A DNA stretch of 64,000 bases, from positions 62,097-126,096 of the forward strand of contig NZ_KB903261.1 in assembly GCF_000379685.1 (NCBI RefSeq), written 5' to 3'. The notes beneath the pieces are model-generated. The model had not been told where the DNA came from. It worked only from the letters and a program-made list of their open reading frames with translations, and made no database searches. Numbering within the stretch: the first letter of the stretch is position 1; every line of letters begins with the position of its first letter. A program made the position numbers and the translations under genes. Below are positions 17,831 to 25,610 of the stretch, piece after piece. The stretch is from Catelliglobosispora koreensis DSM 44566. GTDB taxonomy: Bacteria > Actinomycetota > Actinomycetes > Mycobacteriales > Micromonosporaceae.

Positions 17831-19038
17831 CTGAGCTTAGGAACCTTCTCGAAGAAGGGGCGAAGCGCGCCAAGGTATATGACGTCACCGAACTCGCGTG
17901 GGCCGGGGGACGTCGCCGCCGCCGGATACGGCTGATCGCCAATTCCGGTGGTGCGGCAGCGATCGCGGGTGTGGTCGCCCTGGGTTTGATATTCAGCCAC
18001 AGCGCGGTGCGGTCACCGCAAGTTCAGGCCACGCCATCACCATCGCCGGCTCCGTCTAGGACGCCTGAGCTGAGCGCTTGCACCGTCGAAAGAATGCCGG
18101 TGCCCGCCGGGTACCCCCAGAAAAGTGTTCTTGGCGCGGGCGACCCGACCGGGCGGTTCCACGGCGGCCGCGCCTACCCGGCCGATGACAAGAATCGTTT
18201 GCTGCTCTGGGATCGCGGGCAAGTCAGGACCTTGCCGACCATGGGCGACGACGCCGACATCGTGGCCATCAACCGCAACGGAACCGCGCTCATCACCGGC
18301 TACATCGGCGACAAGATTCAGTCGTGGGTCTATCAAGACGGGCAGATGATCCGGCTCAAGGGCACTAACGTTACGGCCACGGCGCTTAACGACAACGGGG
18401 TCATCGTGGGCTCGAGAGGCGAAGGCCTGAGCGGCGAGCCGGTCATCTGGCGCACGTTCACCGCGGAGCCGGAGCGCCTGCCGTTGCCTGATGGGGCAAA
18501 GATGGCGAACGTCCGGCACATCAACAACGCGGGTTTCGTCGCTGGGACAAGCGTTCCGGAGGCCAGAGAACTGATTGGGCAGGCCGCTATCTGGTCCCCA
18601 GACGGCAAACTGTTCCGCACTTACAGCGGGTCCAAACCAGACTTGATGGCCGGCACGATCGGCTTGTTTGAAAAGGACGCCTATGTTTCAGCGAGCTCCA
18701 TGAACCGCCCAGAGAAGGAATATTGGCGGATCGACCTTGCCACGGGCCTGTCCACCAAGCTGCCGTGGACCGACACAGGAGGCATGCTGGCTACTGAAAA
18801 CGGCTTCCTGCTAAGCCAAACGCGCCGTTCCGCGGTCCTTGTCGCAGGCGACATGCGCGTGCCGCTGCCGAACGTTGCCGGGCACGTGAATGACGATCCG
18901 AAGGTGCTACCCGTCTCAAGGATCACCACGGTCAGCACGGACGGCCGCACGGTGGCCGGCTATCAGACGGTGCCGCAAGCCAGCGACCCGCAAAATGTGC
19001 TTCACGACGTGGTGGCGGTGATCTGGCGCTGTCAGTGA
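17827..19038 (+). CDS. Single-pass membrane protein with outer HAF-repeat-like domain
   Basis: The 403-residue product has a short cytosolic part (about 1-37, ending in a basic RRRRRIR patch), one transmembrane helix (about 39-57), a Pro/Ser linker and an extracytoplasmic domain from Cys85 to Cys402. The outer domain contains repeats of the type A.NDNGVIVGSRG and INNAGFVAGT, recalling HAF-type propeller repeats. It is clearly homologous to the outer domain of the fused sigma protein at 61.2 kb: both open with Cys, then PVP.G and GADPTGR-like segments, and both end W.C. No zinc-finger anti-sigma motif is visible. By position it should sense an outside signal and restrain the overlapping sigma factor; that is inference. 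Confidence 0.75.
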   Translation: MTELRNLLEEGAKRAKVYDVTELAWAGGRRRRRIRLIANSGGAAAIAGVVALGLIFSHSAVRSPQVQATPSPSPAPSRTPELSACTVERMPVPAGYPQKSVLGAGDPTGRFHGGRAYPADDKNRLLLWDRGQVRTLPTMGDDADIVAINRNGTALITGYIGDKIQSWVYQDGQMIRLKGTNVTATALNDNGVIVGSRGEGLSGEPVIWRTFTAEPERLPLPDGAKMANVRHINNAGFVAGTSVPEARELIGQAAIWSPDGKLFRTYSGSKPDLMAGTIGLFEKDAYVSASSMNRPEKEYWRIDLATGLSTKLPWTDTGGMLATENGFLLSQTRRSAVLVAGDMRVPLPNVAGHVNDDPKVLPVSRITTVSTDGRTVAGYQTVPQASDPQNVLHDVVAVIWRCQ

Positions 19039-19607
19039 GATGACTTGGGCACCAAGCGCATGACGGCTTCCCGGACGCGCTTGGTGCCCAGTTCCGCTGT
19101 GGTAGCACTGAGATGCTCGGCGCCGACTACCGCCAAAAGCATGTGCGCGACGGCCTCCGCATCGCCTTTCGGGTCAAGCAGATTCAGCAAGTAGGACACA
19201 TGCTGATGCCAGAACCTATAGGCACCAATGCGATAGCGGGCTCCAGGCGATGCCGTCTCGGACATCCGGCTCAAACTCAAATGCTCAAGCACGTGGTCCA
19301 AATAGGACTTGAAGAACGCCGCCAAACGTTTCGCGGGCGGGGCGCCCGGACCCAACGGCGGCGGACCGCTGATGATGGCCTGCTGCAGTTCGCGCTCACG
19401 GTCATCAAGTAGCGCGACGGCCAGTCCAGCCTTGTCGCCGAAACGGCGAAACAGTGTGCCCTTGCCGACGCCCGCTTCGGCGGCGATCGCGTCCATGGAC
19501 ACGTTGTCGACGCCATGCTCACGGAACAAGCGGGCCGCGGCCTCCAGCACGGAGGCCCTATTGCGGGCCGCGTCGGCACGCTCTTTCACCGGCTTGGTGA
19601 GCTGCAT
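19032..19607 (-). CDS. TetR family repressor, likely controls divergent rhodanese gene
   Basis: A 191-residue TetR protein with helix-turn-helix VLEAAARLFREHGVDNVSMDAIAAEAGVGKGTLFRRFGDK and a SAV-type C-terminal domain. Starts upstream at 19673 or 19655 are in frame but would put one of two matched operators inside the gene; the ATG at 19607 leaves both operators upstream and follows AAAGG closely. Its stop overlaps the end of the convergent sensor gene. Two near-identical palindromes in the divergent promoter region argue for control of itself and the rhodanese gene. Confidence 0.85.
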   Translation of the reverse strand: MQLTKPVKERADAARNRASVLEAAARLFREHGVDNVSMDAIAAEAGVGKGTLFRRFGDKAGLAVALLDDRERELQQAIISGPPPLGPGAPPAKRLAAFFKSYLDHVLEHLSLSRMSETASPGARYRIGAYRFWHQHVSYLLNLLDPKGDAEAVAHMLLAVVGAEHLSATTAELGTKRVREAVMRLVPKSSH

Positions 19608-19620
19608 CACCTTTGGACTA

Positions 19621-19641
19621 TAAGCGGACTGCGGTCCGTTA
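19621..19641. promoter_or_regulatory. TetR operator 1
   Basis: A 21-base near-palindrome framed by TAA and TTA with core CGGACTGCGGTCCG. It matches the site at 19655-19675 at all but two core positions and lies just before the preferred TetR start, overlapping a TATAGT that could be its -10 box. Confidence 0.65.
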
Positions 19642-19654
19642 CCGTCTTTAGACA

Positions 19655-19675
19655 TAAGCGGACTGTAGTCCATTA
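19655..19675. promoter_or_regulatory. TetR operator 2
   Basis: Second 21-base copy framed by TAA and TTA with core GGACTGTAGTCC, 34 bases from operator 1 and 15 bases before the rhodanese ATG. The pair fits a TetR dimer at each promoter. Confidence 0.65.
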
Positions 19676-19690
19676 ATTGAAGGAGAAGAA

Positions 19691-20017
19691 ATGACCGCGC
19701 TGATCAGCCGGGATGAGCTGCGTGAAGCCATCGCGGCCGGGACCGTGACGGTCGTCGACGCGCTCGCCGGCGACTACTGGGCCAAGCAGCACCTGCCGAC
19801 GGCGATCCCTCTCGCCGAGGCACACGTCGCCGCTCTCGCACCCCGGCTCTTGCCCGATAAGAGCGCTGCGATCGTGACCTACTGCTCCAACGTTCTCTGC
19901 GCCAACAGTCAGCAGGTGGCTAACCGCCTCAACGCCTTGGGATACACCAACGTGCGCAAGTATCACGAAGGAATTCAGGACTGGGTCGAGGCCGGGCTGC
20001 CGGTCGAAACCGCGTAA
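19691..20017 (+). CDS. Rhodanese-like domain protein
   Basis: The 108-residue single-domain protein has the rhodanese fold pattern (VVDALAGDYWAKQHLPTAIPL and a C-terminal NVRKYHEGIQDWVEAGLPV) with the catalytic-loop Cys in TYCSNVLCANS. It may move sulfane sulfur or serve a redox role. AAGGAG before the ATG is strong. It is divergent from the TetR gene with two operators between them and is followed by a good terminator. Confidence 0.9.
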   Translation: MTALISRDELREAIAAGTVTVVDALAGDYWAKQHLPTAIPLAEAHVAALAPRLLPDKSAAIVTYCSNVLCANSQQVANRLNALGYTNVRKYHEGIQDWVEAGLPVETA

Positions 20018-20021
20018 CGCT

Positions 20022-20053
20022 TTGTGGGGCAGCGCTTTGGTGCTGCCCCACAA
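20022..20053 (+). terminator. Terminator after rhodanese gene
   Basis: TTGTGGGGCAGC at 20022-20033 pairs exactly with 20042-20053 across an 8-base loop. It begins four bases after the rhodanese stop codon. It shows that the open frame from 20022 is not a real start for the next gene. Confidence 0.85.
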
Positions 20054-20066
20054 GTATCCTCCCCAG

Positions 20067-20639
20067 GTGCTTCGTTACAGGAACCTCATCAACTACGGCC
20101 TCGTCGCAGTCGCGACGATGGCACTGTTCGCTTTGTTCATTGGCTTCCAGAACAAGACACAGCTTGTTGGCGCCCTGTCCGCGGCCGGAACGGTTGCCGC
20201 AGCTGGATTCGCCGCACTGGCCGCCTTTGGCTCCGTGCGTGCCGCCAACGAAAGCAGTGCCACGGCACGCAAGGCTCACGAGGCGATGGCCCGCAACTCG
20301 CGGCCGAAGCTGTCGGTCAGGTTCACTGCCGCCGAAGGCAACCTCGTCGGCCACATCGATTGCGGCCCAGGCACTACCGCCGTCGACTTGATGGTCACGT
20401 GGATGCTGGCCGATGGCGCGCCAGTCATGGAACAGCGCGCCCAGTTTGGCCCGGGCAGCACCATCGCGGCCGACCTCGGCGTGCCCGAAACGACTTCGCT
20501 CGCTGATGCCGTCAAGCTCGTGTGGCTTCAGTACTGGGATAGCGAGCGCGTGGGGCAGTGGCAAGACACCTGGCAGCCCACGACCGAGCCTGGCCACGAA
20601 GGCGTCTTCGCGCTCGACAGCTCGCGCCTCGTCGCCTGA
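20067..20639 (+). CDS. Two-helix membrane protein, unknown function
   Basis: A GTG at 20067 just after the terminator gives a 190-residue protein with two transmembrane helices (about 9-28 and 33-55), then a soluble domain of about 130 residues rich in beta strands (RPKLSVRFTAAEGNLVGHIDCG). There is no recognisable ribosome site, so translation may be leaderless. I do not recognise the soluble domain. The start is uncertain. Confidence 0.6.
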   Translation: MLRYRNLINYGLVAVATMALFALFIGFQNKTQLVGALSAAGTVAAAGFAALAAFGSVRAANESSATARKAHEAMARNSRPKLSVRFTAAEGNLVGHIDCGPGTTAVDLMVTWMLADGAPVMEQRAQFGPGSTIAADLGVPETTSLADAVKLVWLQYWDSERVGQWQDTWQPTTEPGHEGVFALDSSRLVA

Positions 20640-20651
20640 CCGTTCCGCGAG

Positions 20652-20719
20652 CATGTAAAGAACACTTGACACGATGTCGGATTAGTTTTACCTTCATCGT
20701 GTCAAGTTTGCTTTACATG
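20652..20719. promoter_or_regulatory. Paired operators flanking DUF4386 promoter
   Basis: Arms 20652-20676 and 20695-20719 are inverted copies matching at 22 of 25 positions. Inside each lies an 18-base imperfect palindrome of form TGTMAAG-N4-CTTKACA (20654-20671 and 20700-20717). They bracket the promoter, as expected for a repressor that can bind both sides. No regulator gene lies next to them. Confidence 0.7.
20666..20694 (+). promoter_or_regulatory. Sigma-70-like promoter of DUF4386 gene
   Basis: TTGACA at 20666-20671, a 17-base spacer and TACCTT at 20689-20694. The -35 box is part of the left operator. The predicted start of transcription falls in the right operator, some 30 bases before the gene. 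Confidence 0.65.
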
Positions 20720-20729
20720 CGAGGTGCTT

Positions 20730-21380
20730 ATGTCATCCCTCAAACGTGATGTCCGGATTACCGGCCTCCTCTACCTGCTGCTCGCCATCTTTGGCGGAGC
20801 ACCCTTCTTCTATATGCAGTCGCAAATTCTGGTTCGTGGTGACGCGGTGGCCACGGCGGCCAATGTGGCGGCCAACGATTTCGCGTTCCGCTTGGTGCTC
20901 GTGGCCGATGTCGTCGGCATGACGGTCTACGTCTTGACCGCTCTCGGCTTCTTCCGCGTTTTCCGGGCCACAAACAAGGAACTCGCTGCCACGATCGTGG
21001 TTTTCGCCTCGGTCGGTGCCGCGCTTATGGGTGCGACCTTCATGAGTCACGTGGGCGCGCTTGTGTCCCAAAAGGACCCGGCTCTGCTCCTCATGTTCCT
21101 GGAGATGCGGGCCGACAGTTTCCTTATCGCGCAAGTGTTCTTCGGGCTCTGGCTGTTTCCGATGGGGTATCTCGCCTACGTCTCAGGGCTCTTTCCGAAA
21201 GCGCTCGGCGTGCTGCTCATGATTGGCTGCTTTGGCTACGTCGCGGATCTGCTGATGCACTTCCTGTTCCCGGCCGCCTCCGACATCGGATCGCCCATCG
21301 CTTTGATCCCGGCCACGCTCGCGGAGCTATGGATGGTCGGCTATCTGCTCTTCGCCCGCCGAAGGTTCGCCGCGTCCTAG
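20730..21380 (+). CDS. DUF4386 family membrane protein
   Basis: The 216-residue protein has about six transmembrane helices and family features such as ITGLLYLLLAIFG near the N-terminus and MGYLAYVSGLFPKALGVLLMIG. The biochemical role is unknown. GAGGTG just before the ATG at 20730 supports this start over the GTG six bases upstream. It is a single-gene unit under a tightly flanked promoter, so it is probably kept off except under some signal. Confidence 0.87.
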   Translation: MSSLKRDVRITGLLYLLLAIFGGAPFFYMQSQILVRGDAVATAANVAANDFAFRLVLVADVVGMTVYVLTALGFFRVFRATNKELAATIVVFASVGAALMGATFMSHVGALVSQKDPALLLMFLEMRADSFLIAQVFFGLWLFPMGYLAYVSGLFPKALGVLLMIGCFGYVADLLMHFLFPAASDIGSPIALIPATLAELWMVGYLLFARRRFAAS

Positions 21381-21497
21381 CCTCGCGCCCGAAACGTGAA
21401 AGAGATTTATCTAGTTAGGACTGACCACAAAGGATCATGCCGGCGATTACATTGGGTAGTTGTCCGAAGGGGACGTTTAGCTCACACGGGGGAAACA

Positions 21498-22148
21498 ATG
21501 AGCAAACTGAGGAAGCATGGCCTCTGGCTGTCACTCACGGTAGTTGCAGCCGCAGTGGCCGGTTTCGCTCTACCTGGTTCAGGGGTGTTCGCGACGCAGC
21601 CCCAGCCTGAAGGTAAAGCCGCCTGCGCCGACCTGACGAGCGAGATCACCGCGATCCTGGGCGATGTCACGTCGGCCCTGGTGCCGCCGGTCACCATCCC
21701 GCCGGCGCTCCCTGACATCAGCAAAGCGACCGGTCTGGTCGGCAAGCTCACCACCACAGCGACAAACCTGGTGAACCTGGGCTGTCTGCCCGATCCGGCC
21801 AGCGCGGTGAAGCTGCCAGCGGCGGATCTGCCCGCGGCAGTAGATGAGAAGGGGAAGCTGCCGATCCCGGGAATTCCGGTACCGTCACTGTCCGTCCTGC
21901 CGAGCCTGCCCGCAACGCCGGGACTTCCGGGAGTTCCAGGAACGCCGGCCGTCGATAAGTGCGCCGCACCCGCGGCGGGGCTGCTGTCACTGGTATTCGG
22001 CCTCCTGGAGTCACTGCTGGAACTCGTTGGCGGGACTGGTGTTCCCGACGTGACGGCAGTGCAAGGCCAGGTCACGGGAGTTCAGAGCACAGTGACATCG
22101 CTGACCACCGAGTCGTGCCTCCCGGCACCGCTTCCGGTAAGGCGATAA
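21498..22148 (+). CDS. Secreted proline-rich four-cysteine protein
   Basis: A 216-residue protein with a signal peptide (about 1-32, GVFA end). The mature chain has four cysteines (AACADL, LGCLPDP, DKCAAPA, ESCLPAP), a leucine/valine-rich helical part and a central stretch of PG and P.LP repeats (residues ~125-150). I do not recognise the family; similar secreted proteins of unknown role occur in actinobacteria. The ATG at 21498 follows GGGGGAA; the longer frame from 21396 lacks support. It ends at a very strong hairpin. Confidence 0.7.
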   Translation: MSKLRKHGLWLSLTVVAAAVAGFALPGSGVFATQPQPEGKAACADLTSEITAILGDVTSALVPPVTIPPALPDISKATGLVGKLTTTATNLVNLGCLPDPASAVKLPAADLPAAVDEKGKLPIPGIPVPSLSVLPSLPATPGLPGVPGTPAVDKCAAPAAGLLSLVFGLLESLLELVGGTGVPDVTAVQGQVTGVQSTVTSLTTESCLPAPLPVRR

Positions 22149-22152
22149 CGCC

Positions 22153-22190
22153 ACAGGGGACGGCCGGGCACGTCGCCGGCCGTCCCCTGT
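22153..22190 (+). terminator. Terminator after secreted protein gene
   Basis: A perfect 15-bp GC-rich stem (ACAGGGGACGGCCGG at 22153-22167 with 22176-22190) and an 8-base loop, starting 5 bases after the stop codon. Confidence 0.88.
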
Positions 22191-22215
22191 CATAGTTCGC
22201 GAGTAGCATCCGGGC

Positions 22216-22536
22216 GTGATCGTGGAGATTCGTACTTACCGGCTCAAGCCCGGGACGGCAGAAGATTTCGTTGCCGTCATGCGCAACCAGGCGGCGCCAT
22301 TGCTCGCGGCAGCCGGTCTCGATGTGGTGGCGTGTGGACGGTCGCTTGTGGACCACGACGCCTACCTCATCCGCGCCTTCGCCAGTCTTGAAGAGCGCGA
22401 CGCTCAAGAGGACGCTTTCTACGGCAGTGCCGTTTGGCGAGAAGGCCCCCGCGAAGCCATCGTCAGCTGCATCGAGAGCTATCACACCGTGGTTGTCGAG
22501 CTCGACAAGGCGGTTGTTGACGGCATGCGGCGCTAA
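22216..22536 (+). CDS. NIPSNAP family protein
   Basis: The 106-residue ferredoxin-like dimeric alpha/beta-barrel protein begins MIVEIRTYRLKPGT and contains ERDAQEDAFYGSAVWREGPRE, typical of NIPSNAP. The GTG at 22216 gives the family length. The role is unknown. The MarR gene starts 19 bases downstream and is probably co-transcribed. Confidence 0.85.
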   Translation: MIVEIRTYRLKPGTAEDFVAVMRNQAAPLLAAAGLDVVACGRSLVDHDAYLIRAFASLEERDAQEDAFYGSAVWREGPREAIVSCIESYHTVVVELDKAVVDGMRR

Positions 22537-22555
22537 CGCTTCCTATCCTGGAGGC

Positions 22556-23020
22556 GTGAACGAGACGCGATGGCTCAACGCCGAAGAGATGCAGAGCTGG
22601 CTAGCGCTCGCCAGGCTGCTGATCCGGCTGCCCAACGCGCTTGACGCTCAATTGCAGCGAGACGCCGGGCTAAGCCACTTTGAGTACCAAGTGCTCGCCA
22701 TGCTGTCCGAGGCACCAGACCGGACGATGCGCATGAGCGAATTGGCGGTCGTGGCTAACGGCTCGCTGTCGCGGCTTTCTCACGCGGTCAACCGATTGGA
22801 AAAACGAGGTTGGGTACTCCGTAAGCCCGCCGCCGGAGATGGCCGCATCACCTTGGCGACCCTCACCGAAGATGGCTGGGCCAAGATCGTTGAGTCCGCC
22901 CCGGGACATGTCGAGGCGGTCCGGAGCCTGGTCTTCGATCCGCTCACCGGAGCACAGGTCAAGCAGATGCGCGAGATTGGCCAGCGCATTCTGCGTGCGA
23001 TCGATGACGATCAGGATTAA
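22556..23020 (+). CDS. MarR family regulator
   Basis: The 154-residue protein has the MarR winged helix (LSHFEYQVLAMLSEAPDRTMRMSELAVVANGSLSRLSHAVNRLEKRGWVLRKPAAGDGR, about 35-95) and flanking dimer helices. The GTG at 22556 is preceded at very short spacing by GGAGG, so translation could be leaderless or start slightly elsewhere. Two TTGA-N4-TCAA palindromes lie downstream, before ribA, and are its likely targets. Confidence 0.88.
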   Translation: MNETRWLNAEEMQSWLALARLLIRLPNALDAQLQRDAGLSHFEYQVLAMLSEAPDRTMRMSELAVVANGSLSRLSHAVNRLEKRGWVLRKPAAGDGRITLATLTEDGWAKIVESAPGHVEAVRSLVFDPLTGAQVKQMREIGQRILRAIDDDQD

Positions 23021-23047
23021 TTCCCGCTGTGGTTCAGATCTCGGTCT

Positions 23048-23061
23048 GTTGACGCTTCAAC
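23048..23061. promoter_or_regulatory. MarR operator 1 before ribA
   Basis: GTTGACGCTTCAAC is a 14-base near-perfect palindrome that overlaps the -35 box of the ribA promoter. It shares 12 of 14 bases with operator 2, 39 bases away centre to centre. Confidence 0.6.
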
Positions 23062-23077
23062 TACCAGGGCCTACGCT
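23049..23077 (+). promoter_or_regulatory. Candidate ribA promoter
   Basis: TTGACG at 23049-23054, 17 bases, TACGCT at 23072-23077. Both operators overlap or abut it, which fits repression. Confidence 0.55.
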
Positions 23078-23086
23078 CGGCAGTGA

Positions 23087-23100
23087 GTTGAAGCTTCAAG
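23087..23100. promoter_or_regulatory. MarR operator 2 before ribA
   Basis: GTTGAAGCTTCAAG contains the perfect 12-base palindrome TTGAAGCTTCAA at 23088-23099. It lies at the predicted transcription start. Confidence 0.65.
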
Positions 23101-23123
23101 TAATGCGGTCGAGAGGTAAAGCG

Positions 23124-23750
23124 ATGACCACCCTGGCAGATGCGCCGGCGACACAGATCCGCACCAGCGTGCGGGTGCCGATGCGCTTCGGCGACGGTTA
23201 CGCCACCGAAGCTGACATCTACACGTTCACCAACCTGGCCGACGGCAAGCAACACTTGGCGATTGGCCTAGGCGACTACCGTTCCGCGCCAGTGCCTTTG
23301 GTACGCGCGCACTCGGAGTGCCTGACGGGAGACGTGTTCGGGTCGGCTCGCTGCGACTGCGGACCCCAGCTGCGCGAAGCGGTTGAGCGCATCGCCAGCA
23401 CCGGTGGCTACCTTCTTTACCTGCGCCAGGAGGGCCGTGGGATCGGCCTGTACGCCAAGCTCGACGCCTACAGCCTGCAAGACCTTGGCCTGGACACCTA
23501 TGCGGCCAACCGGGCGCTCGGCCACGCCGACGACGAGCGTGACTACACCGCGGCGGCGCAAATGCTTGACGCCCTTGGCGTGAGCACGGTCGACCTGCTG
23601 ACCAACAACCCGGACAAGCCCGCACAGCTGCGGGCTCTCGGTGTGGACGTGCGCGAGGTCTACCCGACCGCCGTGCACACCTCGCCGGAGAACCTGCGCT
23701 ACCTCGCGGCTAAGGTCGCTCACACCGCACACACCATCAAACTCCCCTGA
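23124..23750 (+). CDS. ribA: GTP cyclohydrolase II
   Basis: Enzyme of the first committed step of riboflavin synthesis, opening the GTP imidazole ring. The 208-residue stand-alone form shows the zinc site SECLTGDVFGSARCDCG (Cys66, Cys77, Cys79) and the LRQEGRGIGL catalytic loop near 105-114. GAGAGG gives good spacing to the ATG at 23124. It lacks the DHBP synthase half found in bifunctional RibBA. It heads a likely operon with DUF2218 and an oxidoreductase and sits under MarR-type operators, so it may serve a stress or secondary role rather than core riboflavin supply. Confidence 0.93.
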   Translation: MTTLADAPATQIRTSVRVPMRFGDGYATEADIYTFTNLADGKQHLAIGLGDYRSAPVPLVRAHSECLTGDVFGSARCDCGPQLREAVERIASTGGYLLYLRQEGRGIGLYAKLDAYSLQDLGLDTYAANRALGHADDERDYTAAAQMLDALGVSTVDLLTNNPDKPAQLRALGVDVREVYPTAVHTSPENLRYLAAKVAHTAHTIKLP

Positions 23751-23761
23751 TCGGATGCCAG

Positions 23762-24049
23762 ATGCCTACTTCACACGCACAGGTCGCCACGGACGCTTCG
23801 GCTCGCTATGCCAAGCAGCTCGCGTCCCACTTCGGGCACAAGATCACTGTTGAATCGACTGAGGACGGTTACGCGCTAACGTTTCAGAGCTTCTCCGCGG
23901 TCCTCGTGCCCAAAGCCGACCACCTCCTGATGACGGCCACCGCCGCGGATGCCGAGGCTTTGACCAACGCTCAAAACGTGCTCGGTAGCCACCTTGAGCG
24001 ATTCGGCGCGCGCAACGAACTGTCCGTTCAGTGGGGGCCGGCGTCGTGA
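23762..24049 (+). CDS. DUF2218 domain protein
   Basis: The 95-residue protein matches DUF2218: ATDASARYAKQLASHFGHKITV near the N-terminus and LERFGARNELSVQW at the end. Its function is unknown. It starts 11 bases after ribA and its stop overlaps the GTG of the next gene by four bases. Confidence 0.88.
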   Translation: MPTSHAQVATDASARYAKQLASHFGHKITVESTEDGYALTFQSFSAVLVPKADHLLMTATAADAEALTNAQNVLGSHLERFGARNELSVQWGPAS

Positions 24050-24975
24050 AAGCCGTTGCTGTCACAGCTTTTGGGACTGCCCCTTTGCTGATGGAAGTTG
24101 CGGCCCCGCAGCCCGGACCGGGTGAGGTGCTGATTCGGCTGCATGCCGCTGGCGTCAATCCCTTCGACTGGAAGGTCGCCGAGGGCGTCCTCAAAGACGT
24201 TATCCCGCATGCCTTCCCGCTCGTTCTGGGCAACGACGGGGCCGGTGTCATCGAGCAGGTTGGCGCTGGGGTTAGCGACTATCAGCCCGGCGACCATGTC
24301 TACGGGCAGTTCATGGACCTCGAGCGCGGGCACGGCACCTACGCGGAATACACGATCGCGGCGGCGGACGGAAAGATCGCGCGCATTCCGTTGGAGCTAC
24401 CGTTTACGGCTGCTGCCGCTTTGCCGACCGCTAGCATCACGGCCTACCAAGCGATCCGCATGGCCGGACTGCAGAGTGGACAGACGATTCTCATCAACGG
24501 GGCAACCGGCGGGGTGGGTCAATTCGCGGTGCAGTTCGCCGCTCAGGCGGGCGCTCGTGTCCTAGCGACCGCGACACCAGCGCTGAGCGACCACATTCTC
24601 GGGCTCGGCGCTAGCGAGGTCATCGACTTCACTTCGCGCGCTGTTTCGGAGTACCCCCGAAATGTTGATGTGGTTTTGGATCTGGTGCACACGCCCGGTG
24701 GCGACATTGACAAACTCGCCGAGGTGCTCCGGCCGGGCGGCACGTTGCTCAACACGAATCACGCGGCTGGTTCTCTTATCCGCCAAGATATCCGTGGCGT
24801 CAACGTGACCAATCACGCCACCACCGAAGAGCTGACACTGCTCGCCGAACTTACCGCGACTGGCAAACTTCAGGTCACCGTTGGAGCTTCGTTCGCCTTG
24901 GCGGACGCGCCCGCCGGGATCGCCGAGGCTAAGTCCGGCAATGCTTATGGGAAGACCGTCGTCACGATCGCCTAG
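24046..24975 (+). CDS. Zinc-free quinone oxidoreductase-like MDR enzyme
   Basis: NADP-dependent medium-chain dehydrogenase of 309 residues. It has the GroES-like N-domain (HAAGVNPFDWKVAEG, LGNDGAGVIEQVG), and the Rossmann motif GATGGVGQFAVQ near residue 150. Zinc-binding Cys/His ligands are absent, as in quinone oxidoreductases. The GTG at 24046 overlaps the DUF2218 stop (GTGA). Its stop overlaps that of the convergent response-regulator gene. Confidence 0.9.
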   Translation: MKAVAVTAFGTAPLLMEVAAPQPGPGEVLIRLHAAGVNPFDWKVAEGVLKDVIPHAFPLVLGNDGAGVIEQVGAGVSDYQPGDHVYGQFMDLERGHGTYAEYTIAAADGKIARIPLELPFTAAAALPTASITAYQAIRMAGLQSGQTILINGATGGVGQFAVQFAAQAGARVLATATPALSDHILGLGASEVIDFTSRAVSEYPRNVDVVLDLVHTPGGDIDKLAEVLRPGGTLLNTNHAAGSLIRQDIRGVNVTNHATTEELTLLAELTATGKLQVTVGASFALADAPAGIAEAKSGNAYGKTVVTIA

Positions 24976-25610
24976 ACGAGACCGGATTCGTAAGCACAGA
25001 TCACCGCTTGAATCCGGTCCCGCAGGTGAAGTTTGCTTAGCACACTGCTGACATGAGTCTTGACGGTGTGCTCGCTGATGACGAGTTCGGCGGCGATCTC
25101 CGCATTGGACAGTCCGCGTGCCAAGAGAATAAGCGTCTCGCGCTCCCGCTCGGTAAGGTTTGCCAGCCGTGCCGCCGAAGCCGGCTTGGCGTTGCGCTGC
25201 GTCACGGTGTCGATGAGCCGACGGGTCACCGCCGGAGCCAGCAACGACTGTCCGGCTTGGACCACCCGCACCGCGTGCACGAGATCGTCGCGCCGCACAT
25301 CCTTGAGCAGGAAGCCACTGGCTCCCGCGCGCAGGGCGTCGAAGACGTATTCATCGTGGTCAAACGTGGTCAGCATAATGACTTTCGTGCTGGTCTCGCG
25401 GCAAATGCGTTGGCACGCCTGGATTCCGTCGAGGTTTGGCATGCGAATGTCGAGCAGCGCGATGTCCGGCCGGTGCGTGAGCACCAGATCGACGGCCTCA
25501 ACTCCGTCCGCTGCTTCGGCGACCACTTCGATATCGTCTTGCAGGCCAAGGATCGTGACGAACCCAGCCCGGACGAGTTCTTGGTCGTCGGCGACGACAA
25601 CGCTAATCAT
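24972..25610 (-). CDS. NarL-type response regulator
   Basis: The 212-residue protein has a receiver domain with phospho-acceptor Asp54 in LLDIRMPNLDG, and a LuxR helix-turn-helix (LTERERETLILLARGLSNAEIAAELVISEHTVKTHVSSVLSKL). The ATG overlaps the kinase stop by four bases. It acts with the HisKA_3 kinase encoded just upstream. Confidence 0.94.
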   Translation of the reverse strand: MISVVVADDQELVRAGFVTILGLQDDIEVVAEAADGVEAVDLVLTHRPDIALLDIRMPNLDGIQACQRICRETSTKVIMLTTFDHDEYVFDALRAGASGFLLKDVRRDDLVHAVRVVQAGQSLLAPAVTRRLIDTVTQRNAKPASAARLANLTERERETLILLARGLSNAEIAAELVISEHTVKTHVSSVLSKLHLRDRIQAVICAYESGLV

